The notes under the pieces were generated by a model. The model was given only the letters and a program-made list of their open reading frames with translations. It made no database searches and had not been told where the DNA came from. The translations under genes and the position numbers were made by a program. A stretch of 64,000 nt of DNA from Lantana camara (Eukaryota; Streptophyta; Magnoliopsida; Lamiales; Verbenaceae), in the NCBI GenBank assembly GCA_037501455.1, contig CM074856.1:53783001-53847000 (forward strand), read 5' to 3'. Each line of letters begins with the position of its first letter. The first letter of the stretch is position 1. Positions 21,997 to 30,671 of the stretch are shown piece by piece.

Positions 21997-23876
21997 TATT
22001 CTGAACCAAAATCTATATTTCTGGATAAAAAGTCTGCTAAAAAATTATCAGTTCCTTTTATGGGAATGATTTTGAAATCATAGAGAGATAGGAAAACTTG
22101 CCATCTATGTAGCCTTCTATAATTTGGTTCACTGGGTAATTTATTTTTCGCAAGACTTGGAACTTGAGTGTTATCCACATGAACAATGAAAGGTTTTTGG
22201 AGTAGGAAAAGTGAAAACTTTTTAATCCCATTTATTACTCCTAATAACTCCTTTTCATGTGTAGTATAATGTATTTCTGCTGATTTAAAAGTACCACTTG
22301 TATATCTACAAATCTCATTAAGATCTGTTTTCAAGATTGCAGCCCAATATAAATCAGACGCATCAGTCTGAAGAATTAAGTTATCATTTTTATCAGGAAG
22401 CCTTAATTCTGGAAGAGTTTTACATTCTTCCTTTAACTTTATAACAATTTCTGTATGTCTTGGCGCCCATCCTTTTGTATTATTTTTTCTCAATAACTTT
22501 TGTATTTCATGTCTTTTCTTAGCTAACTCAGGTATGAAACCTTCAGCATAATTAAGACATCCTAAAAATTTTTCTATTTGTTTTCTATTTTCTAATTTAT
22601 CAGGAAACTCAACTATTTTTCTGGATATATGCGGTTGTAATTTTATACCTGCAGCACTCAGTTTTAATCCTAAAAACTCAATTTCTTTAGTTTCTATGAC
22701 TGCTTTTCTTTCAGACACGGCTATACCATTCTCTTTACATAATTTAGCAAAGAGCAAAAGATGTTCTCTATGTTTATCTATAGTATCTGAACAAATAAGA
22801 ATATCATCTATATAAACAACCATGAATTCTCTATATTTGCTAAATATATCGTCCATCTTTCTTTGATATATTGATGGAGCATTTTTTAATCCAAATGGCA
22901 TTACTAACCATTCATAATGTCCTTGAGGGGCACTAAAGGCTGTATATTGGATACTGTCATCTTCCATTTTTATTTGCCAAAAACCAGATGTACAATCAAA
23001 TTTTGAGTAATAGGATTTATTCTTTACTAAGTCTATTAATACTTCTTTATTGGGTAATTGGTAACTATCACCCTTAGTAAAATGGTTTAATCTTTTGAAA
23101 TTTATTACCATTCTTGCTTTATTTCTTTTCTTTTCAGCTTCTTTCATTACCATGAATGCCGGACTAGAAAAGGGGCTAAAACTTTTCCTAATTAATCCTT
23201 TATCCAAAAGTTCTTTAATTTGTTTTTTAAATTCATCTTCCTCGCTTAAGGTATATCTCATAGGTCTTTCTTTAATTATTATATTATCCGTTAATTCTAT
23301 TCTAGCTTTTGGGTAATTCTTTTTCCAAAAAGCCAATGGATGGTCACTATAATTTTCTTTTATCTTACTAGTAACCGTTTCTAAGTTTATTCTTTTTATA
23401 ACTATTTTATTTATTGGTATTTGTATTTTTTCATATACGGAGTGTCCACCACGCTTAGCTGGCTGAACTCTGAAAGGATGGTTTAATCGTGGTAATTTTA
23501 ACAAATGGCCACACTTTGTTTTAAGTACAATAGAATATGCATTTTGCATATAATATTGAAATTGTTGTAGGAAATCATTTCCTAATAATATATCAACTTC
23601 TAGTTCATTATATTCATATATTCTAGGAACCATCAATATTTTACTTCCCAGGACAATATCAACATCTATTGCTGATCTGTGTATATCATGTGATTTTCCA
23701 GTCACTCCTTTTATCCTGATTTTTCCATCTTCTTTCCATTTATTAATCAAGAAGGTTTTGAAAATAGTTATTTCAGATCCAGTATCTATTAAAGCACAAG
23801 TTATTATTTCATTTTCAGGGGTTTCTCTTATTCCTACCTGAATGAAAACACTAATTGTAAAGTTATATCCTTTCAT
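21996..23876 (-). CDS. Pararetrovirus protease-reverse transcriptase-RNase H (626 aa)
   Basis: The frame is intact. Domains in order, counted from the ATG at 23876: retropepsin with IDTGSE (Asp at about 31) and the second motif ILLGNDF (about 97); reverse transcriptase with YIDD at about 355-358; RNase H with TDAS (Asp about 505), a THEKELL box, HVDN (about 568) and FLADFL (about 615). All catalytic residues are present. The protein copies viral RNA into DNA in the cytoplasm. Its ATG overlaps the stop of the preceding frame (ATGA). A further 5 codons upstream are open but begin with TTG. Confidence 0.93.
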   Translation of the reverse strand: MKGYNFTISVFIQVGIRETPENEIITCALIDTGSEITIFKTFLINKWKEDGKIRIKGVTGKSHDIHRSAIDVDIVLGSKILMVPRIYEYNELEVDILLGNDFLQQFQYYMQNAYSIVLKTKCGHLLKLPRLNHPFRVQPAKRGGHSVYEKIQIPINKIVIKRINLETVTSKIKENYSDHPLAFWKKNYPKARIELTDNIIIKERPMRYTLSEEDEFKKQIKELLDKGLIRKSFSPFSSPAFMVMKEAEKKRNKARMVINFKRLNHFTKGDSYQLPNKEVLIDLVKNKSYYSKFDCTSGFWQIKMEDDSIQYTAFSAPQGHYEWLVMPFGLKNAPSIYQRKMDDIFSKYREFMVVYIDDILICSDTIDKHREHLLLFAKLCKENGIAVSERKAVIETKEIEFLGLKLSAAGIKLQPHISRKIVEFPDKLENRKQIEKFLGCLNYAEGFIPELAKKRHEIQKLLRKNNTKGWAPRHTEIVIKLKEECKTLPELRLPDKNDNLILQTDASDLYWAAILKTDLNEICRYTSGTFKSAEIHYTTHEKELLGVINGIKKFSLFLLQKPFIVHVDNTQVPSLAKNKLPSEPNYRRLHRWQVFLSLYDFKIIPIKGTDNFLADFLSRNIDFGSE

Positions 23877-25168
23877 TTTATTCTTGGACAATATATGACT
23901 TTGTCTTCTATACAGAGTGTTACTCCATCTTTTTCTATCTTATAGTAGTTACAACTATCTAGGAAAGCATTTCCTAAAATTATATCATAGGAACTTCCAG
24001 TCATATTTTCATCTAGATAACCTTTAACAATTATTCTAGATTTATCAATATTTATTGGGATAGATATTTGTTGGTTACATGCAACTACCTTTCCTTCAAA
24101 GTTTGCATAATAAAAATTTTCAGTTAAGGTTTCTATCATTAAACCTTTATTCTTTATTTTAGCAAAGTGATTTGCACTTGCTCCTGTATCTATCAATATT
24201 TTTGGTTCTTTAATATATTCTTGACCATTAAAGTATTCTCCTAAAATGATCATTGTTTTATTTACTGAGTTTTTATTTATACTTAAAGTCCTGGTTATAT
24301 TCATTCTTTGACTTCTTCTAGCTATACTATTTCTTCCAAATTCTATTTGAGGAGTTTTACTAGAAGATCCTTCTTCTATTAACGGTTTATTTATGATTTC
24401 TAATTCATAATTTGTTATTTCTTTAGGGTCTTCAAGAAGAGGTAATTTAGCCGAAGCTATTTCCCTACATTCTTCATCTATTTCTAAATGTGGTTTATCT
24501 TGATAAATCTTTCCATAATTACTATTGCTTAGAACATATAATGCTCTATAGTAGATTGAGAAAGCTTTGCTTTTATCTTTTAATCCTATATCTTTTATGA
24601 ATTTGTAATGTAAACTTAAAGTTTCGTCTATATTATGATCATTTATATTCACACTATATTTAGGATATAAATCAAATAATATTTGTTTATAACACAGATT
24701 TCCTTCTATTGTTCCTAGATGACTTCTCTTTGCATCTGTAAACCTTTGATCATGAAGAGAAAGTACTATAGAACTATCTATTCCTTCTCTAAACAATGAT
24801 TTTACTAGGAATTGAACCCTTCCTAAATATATATATTGTATTTTACATTTTTCTTTTCTATCTTTTATTTTGTTCAAAGCTTGATTTATTGTATTTCTAG
24901 TTAACAAGTTAATCTTAACTTGCCCTGAAGTATGTTCAATGTTTATAGATTTTTCTACTTCATGGTAGTCATATATATTTATTTTCTTTCTTTTTATAAG
25001 ACTTGATATTCCTTTAAATATACTTTGACTGGGATTAGTAGCATTTAATTTTAGTTTCTTTATCTTATCTAAAGTTTCTTTATTGAAGGTAATGCGTTCT
25101 GCATATCCTTCGGGTCCTTCATAAATATCTATTTCTTCATCAGATAATTCTGTTATTTCAGAACTCAT
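23873..25168 (-). CDS. Movement protein fused to a second retropepsin-like domain (431 aa)
   Basis: Residues about 60-210 match the 30K-type caulimovirid movement protein core (QYIYLGRVQFLVKSLFREGI at about 111-130, then LGTIEGN and LYPKY), which opens plasmodesmata. After a linker rich in charged residues, the C-terminal about 110 residues look like an aspartic protease: ILIDTGAS with Asp at 327, and DIILGNAFL at about 395-403, the spacing expected for retropepsins. The next frame has its own protease, so the genome carries two. The start overlaps the coat protein stop by ATGA. Confidence 0.8.
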   Translation of the reverse strand: MSSEITELSDEEIDIYEGPEGYAERITFNKETLDKIKKLKLNATNPSQSIFKGISSLIKRKKINIYDYHEVEKSINIEHTSGQVKINLLTRNTINQALNKIKDRKEKCKIQYIYLGRVQFLVKSLFREGIDSSIVLSLHDQRFTDAKRSHLGTIEGNLCYKQILFDLYPKYSVNINDHNIDETLSLHYKFIKDIGLKDKSKAFSIYYRALYVLSNSNYGKIYQDKPHLEIDEECREIASAKLPLLEDPKEITNYELEIINKPLIEEGSSSKTPQIEFGRNSIARRSQRMNITRTLSINKNSVNKTMIILGEYFNGQEYIKEPKILIDTGASANHFAKIKNKGLMIETLTENFYYANFEGKVVACNQQISIPINIDKSRIIVKGYLDENMTGSSYDIILGNAFLDSCNYYKIEKDGVTLCIEDKVIYCPRIK

Positions 25169-26493
25169 TCTGATTCAGTATCTAATTCTGAAGATATTTC
25201 ATTTTCTGATATATCGGATTCTTCCATATATATTTCTTTTCCAAAATAGTTTTCTATATCTGAAATTTCTTCAAGTTCATCTCTTATTTCTAAAAATTCA
25301 ATCTCTATGTTTTTAATATGTTTAGTTTTAGGTTTTGGACATTCAGGTGATTTATGACCTTCTTCTCCACAATTCCAGCATTGACATTTAGTTAATTTTT
25401 TATTTCTTTCCTTATTAGGTTTATTTTCATACCTATTTCTCTTAAAAAACTTTCTTCTGGGTTTTATATTTTTCCTTTGAAAATTTTTATATTTTTTATA
25501 TTTTTTCTTATAAAATTTTCTTTTATTCCTTTTAGGGTATGTCTTTCTATTACTTCCCCATTGTGTAGGTAATTCTACTGTATCACAACAGAGTTTAGTT
25601 ATTCTTTTAGATTTTTTATATAATTGTTGTTCACTACATATTCTTTTAAGTTCTGATGTTAATACTTTTATTCTTCCTCCTAGATTTTGAGGGTATTTAT
25701 CTTTCTTTTCTCTCCATACTTTATTCATGTGATTATTCCAGGGATAAGGAAGTTTAGTGTAAAACATATTTAACATTATTTCTTGAGATTCGGTACTATA
25801 ATATTGGGTATAATAATAATCTCTAAATTCACATACATAATTTTTTATATTGCACATTGAGAGTATGCTTAGGTTTATTAGATTACTTCTTGCTTCATCT
25901 TTTTCCCTTTCTATTTCTAATTCTTTATTAGCTATCCATGATTCACCTAAAAATTCATCAGATATATTTGCAACTATACTTTGTACTCCTGTTCTTATAT
26001 CTATATCAAATCCAGTTTCCATTCCTACTTTCATTATTCCTTGTATATCAGGAGATACTCCTTCCCACCATTTAAGAACTATTCCATCAAACGTAGTTAT
26101 AATATATTCGCTCTTTTTACTAGCTCCCCAATATATATCATCTTGGGTTAACAAAAAGGCTATCATATCGTTCTGCCACTTTACTATGGCTTTTCTATTA
26201 TCTACTTGACAATCTAGATTTAATTTACTTCCTTGGAGATTTATAGGTTCACTATATTGTTGGGTAGGTTGATATTTTGGATTATAAGATATATTCTTCT
26301 TACTTTGTTCTTTATTTCTCTTGGGTCTATAATATGTTTTAGGGTAATTATCGTTAGAACCCATAGAGGATTCTGGAGTTTCATTAGTTACTCCTGAAGG
26401 TCCTCCGGTTGTATTCATTCTAACTTCATATTCAACTATATCATCCAGATTTATCTTTTCAAATTCTTCTATTAAATTATTTACTTCATTCAT
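25165..26493 (-). CDS. Pararetrovirus coat protein with CCHC zinc knuckle (442 aa)
   Basis: The frame is intact. A CX2CX4HX4C knuckle (CWNCGEEGHKSPEC) lies at residues about 372-385, preceded by a strongly basic stretch (about 310-368, Lys/Arg-rich) and followed by an acidic tail. This basic region-knuckle-acidic tail order is the hallmark of caulimovirid coat proteins, which bind viral RNA and assemble the capsid. The acidic N-terminus is also typical. The start overlaps the preceding frame's stop by 8 nt (ATGAATGA). Confidence 0.88.
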   Translation of the reverse strand: MNEVNNLIEEFEKINLDDIVEYEVRMNTTGGPSGVTNETPESSMGSNDNYPKTYYRPKRNKEQSKKNISYNPKYQPTQQYSEPINLQGSKLNLDCQVDNRKAIVKWQNDMIAFLLTQDDIYWGASKKSEYIITTFDGIVLKWWEGVSPDIQGIMKVGMETGFDIDIRTGVQSIVANISDEFLGESWIANKELEIEREKDEARSNLINLSILSMCNIKNYVCEFRDYYYTQYYSTESQEIMLNMFYTKLPYPWNNHMNKVWREKKDKYPQNLGGRIKVLTSELKRICSEQQLYKKSKRITKLCCDTVELPTQWGSNRKTYPKRNKRKFYKKKYKKYKNFQRKNIKPRRKFFKRNRYENKPNKERNKKLTKCQCWNCGEEGHKSPECPKPKTKHIKNIEIEFLEIRDELEEISDIENYFGKEIYMEESDISENEISSELDTESE

Positions 26494-26881
26494 TATCCTC
26501 AGTTTTTTCTTCTAGTTTAGCTTCTTCTATAATTTCCTTTAATTTTGATTCTTCCTTTATTTTATTTTCTCTATCATCTTGTTCTTTTAATAATCTAGGA
26601 AGGTATATTGTATACATATATTCATCAAATGATCCAGGTTCATATTTCTTGTCTGTTGGTATAGTAACAATCTTTGTAAGTGGTTTTATTGTTCTTTCTA
26701 TTTCCCTTTTCTTGTCTAATTTGGTCTTTTTAATATTGTCTTGAATAAGGTTATTTAATTGCTTTATTTCAATTCTAATAACTTGAATTTCTGTATTTAT
26801 ATTCTTTATTTCAGATTTTAATTTTACTAATTCTTCTAATAATGTATTTATAGCATTTGCAACCGATTCAATATGATTCAT
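26486..26881 (-). CDS. Viral coiled-coil protein, possibly virion-associated (131 aa)
   Basis: The frame is open from ATG 26881. Residues about 5-60 show heptad spacing of Ile/Leu with Glu/Lys (coiled coil); the C-terminus is highly charged. Position directly before the coat protein and the coiled-coil character recall virion-associated proteins (ORF III-type) of caulimoviruses, but I see no specific motif. The start is embedded in TAATG, overlapping the stop of the 56-aa frame. Confidence 0.6.
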   Translation of the reverse strand: MNHIESVANAINTLLEELVKLKSEIKNINTEIQVIRIEIKQLNNLIQDNIKKTKLDKKREIERTIKPLTKIVTIPTDKKYEPGSFDEYMYTIYLPRLLKEQDDRENKIKEESKLKEIIEEAKLEEKTEDNE

Positions 26882-27051
26882 TATGGTGAAGTGAGTTGCC
26901 AATCTGTATCATCGTAGGATTCATATCCTCCTTCTGTATATGTTTCATTTAAATTCCATTTATCTGAGCAAAAATTTAAATATATTAAAGCTGTGTGTAT
27001 TAATATTCCTATTATATAACTTTCTATTATTGGTTTTATGATTTCTTCCAT
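26881..27051 (-). CDS. Small viral membrane-type protein (56 aa)
   Basis: A 56-codon frame contains one hydrophobic segment (IIESYIIGILIHTALIYLNF) followed by an acidic, tyrosine-rich tail. It is tightly packed: it begins inside the end of the 74-aa frame and ends in TAATG, the A shared with the next start. No family is recognised. A single-span protein is uncommon for a caulimovirid; a role in movement or membrane targeting would be guesswork. Confidence 0.5.
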   Translation of the reverse strand: MEEIIKPIIESYIIGILIHTALIYLNFCSDKWNLNETYTEGGYESYDDTDWQLTSP

Positions 27052-27260
27052 TTTTGCCAATTTTCTATGGCTTCTTCCTTCTGTTTTCTTATTTTTTGTT
27101 TACACATTTTAATTTTATTTTTTATTGCTTTATTTTCTCTTTTACTTTTATTTTCTCTTTTATATTCTTCTAATATTGTTTTTAATCTTAAAATATTATT
27201 TATATTATCAATCCATTTATTTAAATGGTTAACTTGATTAGGTTTTAATAATCTGTCCAT
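27036..27260 (-). CDS. Small viral coiled-coil protein (74 aa)
   Basis: An open frame, very rich in Lys, Glu, Arg and Asn with heptad-like spacing, is probably a helical coiled coil. Its ATG follows the stop of the 55-aa frame without a gap (TAA-ATG). Function unknown. Confidence 0.5.
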   Translation of the reverse strand: MDRLLKPNQVNHLNKWIDNINNILRLKTILEEYKRENKSKRENKAIKNKIKMCKQKIRKQKEEAIENWQKWKKS

Positions 27261-27428
27261 TTATATAGTCAAAAGATTTATATAATGATCTCTATCTTTT
27301 TTATGATTATTCATCCTATCATAATAATATCTACTAGGATATTTTTTATATTGGTGTTTATACCATTTATACATTGAATCAAAATATTTTATAGATTCAA
27401 TTATCTTCCTTTTATCAAATATTTTCAT
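27261..27428 (-). CDS. Small viral protein after the primer site (55 aa)
   Basis: First frame downstream of the tRNA primer site, starting about 28 nt after it. The product is basic with many Lys and Tyr (MKIFDKRKIIESIKYFDSMY at the start). No family is recognised. The direct TAA-ATG junction with the next frame argues that it is translated. Confidence 0.45.
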   Translation of the reverse strand: MKIFDKRKIIESIKYFDSMYKWYKHQYKKYPSRYYYDRMNNHKKDRDHYINLLTI

Positions 27429-27455
27429 TTTATTTATTATTTATTTGGATTATAT

Positions 27456-27468
27456 GGCTCGGATACCA
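27456..27468 (-). promoter_or_regulatory. Viral minus-strand primer binding site (tRNA-Met)
   Basis: The minus strand reads TGGTATCCGAGCC, close to the initiator tRNA-Met complement used by caulimovirids. It defines the conventional start of the viral genome map and sits between the 79-aa and 55-aa small frames. Confidence 0.75.
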
Positions 27469-27548
27469 CACGTAGACGCGGAATATATTTTGTATTTGGG
27501 TGATATTAAACATGATATTAAATGATATTAAACAAGATTATTAATAAA

Positions 27549-27788
27549 TTAACTTATTGCTTTTTCAATATATTTTAGTCTTCTTATTTCAGAAGCTAAC
27601 ATTGCTTCATGAAACTCTATTTGTTTAATGATATGATATTCTTCTACATGAAATAAATTATCTTTATTAATAGTACTAATAAGTTGTAATTTTTCTTTCT
27701 CTATATTAATTCTAGCTTGTTGAAAATCTATACTTATTTGTATATTTCGTGTTAATTCACGGATTCTTTTGTAATATTTACTCGGCAT
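27549..27788 (-). CDS. Small viral coiled-coil protein upstream of the primer site (79 aa)
   Basis: I chose the ATG at 27788 (MPSKYYKRIRELTRN) because it lies 8 nt after the stop of the 44-aa frame; an upstream in-frame start at 27833 would overlap that frame. The product is helical, with heptads around ARINIEKEKLQLIS. Function unknown. Confidence 0.5.
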   Translation of the reverse strand: MPSKYYKRIRELTRNIQISIDFQQARINIEKEKLQLISTINKDNLFHVEEYHIIKQIEFHEAMLASEIRRLKYIEKAIS

Positions 27789-27796
27789 ATTTATAC

Positions 27797-27931
27797 TTAT
27801 AAGTTGTGCCAAACAAATTCTAAATAAGAGCAAAATGATAATTCTTCAATTGTTAAAGGCCGAATATGATATAACTGTATATATGCACCTAATATATTAA
27901 AAACCATAGCTCTAAAGGTTTCTTTATTCAT
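27797..27931 (-). CDS. Tiny viral ORF (44 aa)
   Basis: A 44-codon frame (MNKETFRAMVFNILGAYIQL at the start) fills the gap between the 91-aa and 79-aa frames with 18-nt and 8-nt spacers. The tight fit suggests real coding, but length and AT content allow chance. Confidence 0.4.
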   Translation of the reverse strand: MNKETFRAMVFNILGAYIQLYHIRPLTIEELSFCSYLEFVWHNL

Positions 27932-27949
27932 ATTATTTATTTTTTCAAA

Positions 27950-28225
27950 TTAATTTTCTTGTTCATAAATTTGTTCTATAGCTATTATAATTTTATTTAT
28001 AAAATTTAATTTTTTATTTGTTTTTGCACAATCTGCATCACAGTCTATTTGGTTTATACTATGTTTTTCTGTATGTTCTTTTCCTAGCCTTCTCATTCTA
28101 TCAGTTAAGAATTGTTTTACGAAATGTCTAAAATGTTTATTAGATGTATTTCCGTCAAAACATTTACAAAAATTACATGCAAGGAGTAGCCCTCTACTAT
28201 AATCATTATCGGAATTATCATCCAT
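27950..28225 (-). CDS. Small viral Cys/His-containing protein (91 aa)
   Basis: First frame of the small-ORF chain. It has several Cys and His residues (CNFCKCF near residue 17; CDADC near 62) that could bind metal, and an acidic start (MDDNSDND). No family is recognised. Confidence 0.5.
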   Translation of the reverse strand: MDDNSDNDYSRGLLLACNFCKCFDGNTSNKHFRHFVKQFLTDRMRRLGKEHTEKHSINQIDCDADCAKTNKKLNFINKIIIAIEQIYEQEN

Positions 28226-28480
28226 ATGATAGTATATAAGTTTTTTGATTTTAGGGGCTTATTTGATACTTTTAGGAAATATATAGGCTTTTTATAAAAA
28301 AGTTGGGTTGAAAATATAATTTTTAAAAAGTTATTATATTATTACTATTCATGAATAGTAAGGGAAAAACCCAAGGTTGAATGATTTTTTAGGAGTCGTG
28401 GATGGTGTCCACGATTTGTATCATTTTATTAATTCTTTCAAAAGAAATATTATTTTATTAATTTATTTTGAAAAAAGTAT

Positions 28481-28883
28481 TATTTTTAAAAAGGTCTCCC
28501 ATTGAATTGAATGTACATTTACATTTCTATCCCTGAAATTTGAATTAGCTTTTAATGATTCCCTTTTCACAGAGACATGGCAGTAGTGTGATTATGTGAG
28601 GTCAGAACAGGTATTTTACCTTAACCATTATATCCATGTTATTTAACAACTCCATTTGGGAGTTGTTAATTAATGGATATTTCAAATGTAGTGTAGGGCC
28701 TTGAAGTAATACAAGGCTTTATTTATAGTAAAGTAAAAGGTGTATTATGGGGTGTTAATTAGACAACACCCCATATTACATAAAAGTAAACGTTCCTTAT
28801 GATGTTTCTATCATCTACGGAAGCTATGAATAAGGGGAAATATTTTCATGGGGGTAGTTGTGGAATCAACATTAATACTCTTA
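28481..28883. other. Noncoding stretch between the virus and the Harbinger-like element
   Basis: No gene is seen. A short perfect hairpin (AACAACTCC/GGAGTTGTT near 28648-28670) is present. Confidence 0.35.
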
Positions 28884-29414
28884 GGCTTCGTTTACTTTGA
28901 CTAGGAAGGTTAATGAAAGTCATGTTTTTTGTGGTTGGTGTAGTTACACTATCCGCCTATAACATTTGTTTACTTTTTCTTGTTTTTTGGTTCATGTATT
29001 GGGTTGAAATTCATGTTGTCCCGTTTACTTTTCATGGCATGTTAATGGTTAATAGGTGTAAATTACCCAAATGCCCTTAAATTGAAGTAGTGTTTTTTTT
29101 GCCCTTCATTCCTTCAAAGCAACATCACATATTAAATAATGAACTGACAGAACGATTCCATAACATGTAAACTTTCATAAATTACCAAAAAAAATGCATT
29201 ACTAAAGCCAAGAAACATGCAACCTCATAAACTGTGCTTAATGTTTGTACATGATGACTGGCCATAATTGTTTTTTAAACCTCCAAAGCCATGAAGCTTT
29301 GATCATACATCAAAAGTTAATCATCCAGAAAGTAGTCCACATTAGGAACAATTAAGTTCCATGGCCCCAAAAAAGTTATACATATCCAAAGCAGGAATTT
29401 AACATTATATGATC

Positions 29415-30561
29415 TTAATTAACAAACTGGAGTCCTATTCCGGTGGTCGGTGGAGTTTGCCTTCGATGGCCCATTTGGACCATCATAGTGCGTGCGGCAA
29501 TTGGCATTCCAAAAAACATGTTTATCTGTTGGGCATTTTTAGCAAGCATGTTTGAGACATTGATATGATTTTGAATATCAATGAAAATAGGCAACACACC
29601 GATGGCATCGAAAATTTCTTCTTGTCTCTTGATGGTGACTTCCGCAGCACCAAGCCTCGTTGCCACGTCCCTAAAAGTAGCTATCGACTCGGTGCAAAAT
29701 GTTATGATCGCTTCCGCAATTACTTGCCAGCTCTCTCCGATCTCTTCCTCTCCTTTTTTTCAGAAACGACATCAAGATAGCTACTCTACCAACACATGGT
29801 TTCTATTCCCCTAAATTCCAAACCAAAAGAGTTTCATAAGTTAAAGGATCAAATAATCAAACATATTCTTAAAAAACCAAACGAGATATTCTTTAACACA
29901 AAAATTACCGTAGATATTCTCATAAAATCATGTTTAAACTGAAATCAATTCCAATAGCTATTCTTATGACCAAATAAAACATAAAAGATCAAACAAGCTA
30001 TGCCATATTTCGAAACTTAAAGATCAGAGCTTCAAGAGATATTCTTACAAAAATTAAAAAACAGATCCAACATATTCTTAACAAAAATATTACCGTAGTT
30101 ATTTTTATAACACCCTATATCTATTGATATGAATCCCAAGCAGAATGTCCACAGGTAACTTCACAACAGAACAAGAGTCACATTATTCACAGAATTTAAC
30201 TCATTACCTGAAGGAAGCTGTCTCACTCCGACGGTTCAGCCTCAACTGTGAACGTGGTTGAATTCCAGTTCATGCCATTGTAGCTCAATGAATTCGAAAT
30301 CTGGTGATATGTCTTCTTCCATGACATGTATTTGGAAGAGATATTTGGCTCAGCTTTGAGGTCTGTGTGAGGAATGTAATCCTTTAGCCGATTCTCAAGC
30401 TGCACAGGCAACCCACTTCTGAAACCATTCGGTGCCTTCCATCCGTCAGCTATAATGTCCCTGAAAGCCATGACCAGTTCGTTCTCCTCTTGAATTTTCC
30501 ATCCTCGACGGCGTTTTCCACCCGAACTTCCTATTCCCTCGTAGTTAGGAGGTGAAGCCAT
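29415..30561 (-). pseudogene. Myb/SANT-like DNA-binding protein gene of Harbinger type, fragmentary
   Basis: An upstream part (30561-30223, starting MASPPNYEGIGSSGGKRRRG) encodes the Myb/SANT-like domain: a WK-x12-F-x3-DG-WKA-like motif followed by the YISHTDLKAEPNISSKYMSW-like block (here IPHTDLKAEPNISSKYMSWK). A downstream part, open from about 29800 to 29415, reads through ATFRDVATRLGAAEVTIKRQ to the C-terminus. A noncoding stretch of about 400 bp between them may be an intron. In active Harbinger elements this protein helps the transposase bind DNA. Introns and start were not confirmed. Confidence 0.55.
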
Positions 30562-30671
30562 CTGGAAAAATAGAGACAAGAATTATTGGAAACTCAAGTA
30601 AGAAACTGAATAATTGAATTACTGATGCCCAAAGTAAGAAAGTGAACTTTGATCCATTACACAATCTGAAG

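Larger units (their letters stand above)
19590..28480 (-). mobile_element. Endogenous pararetrovirus (Caulimoviridae), nearly one full genome, minus strand
   Basis: A contiguous, very AT-rich block encodes on the minus strand a zinc-knuckle coat protein, 30K-type movement protein, protease/RT/RNase H, transactivator-like protein and a set of small proteins. It has a 35S-like promoter, polyadenylation signals and a tRNA-Met primer site. There is no integrase and there are no LTRs. All major frames are open. CP-before-MP order recalls cavemo-/solendovirus-type genomes, but here they are separate frames. I cannot place it in a genus. The limits are approximate: imperfect direct repeats at about 19590-19700 and 28390-28490 may mark the point where the circular genome was opened, giving about 8.8 kb. 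Confidence 0.85.
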
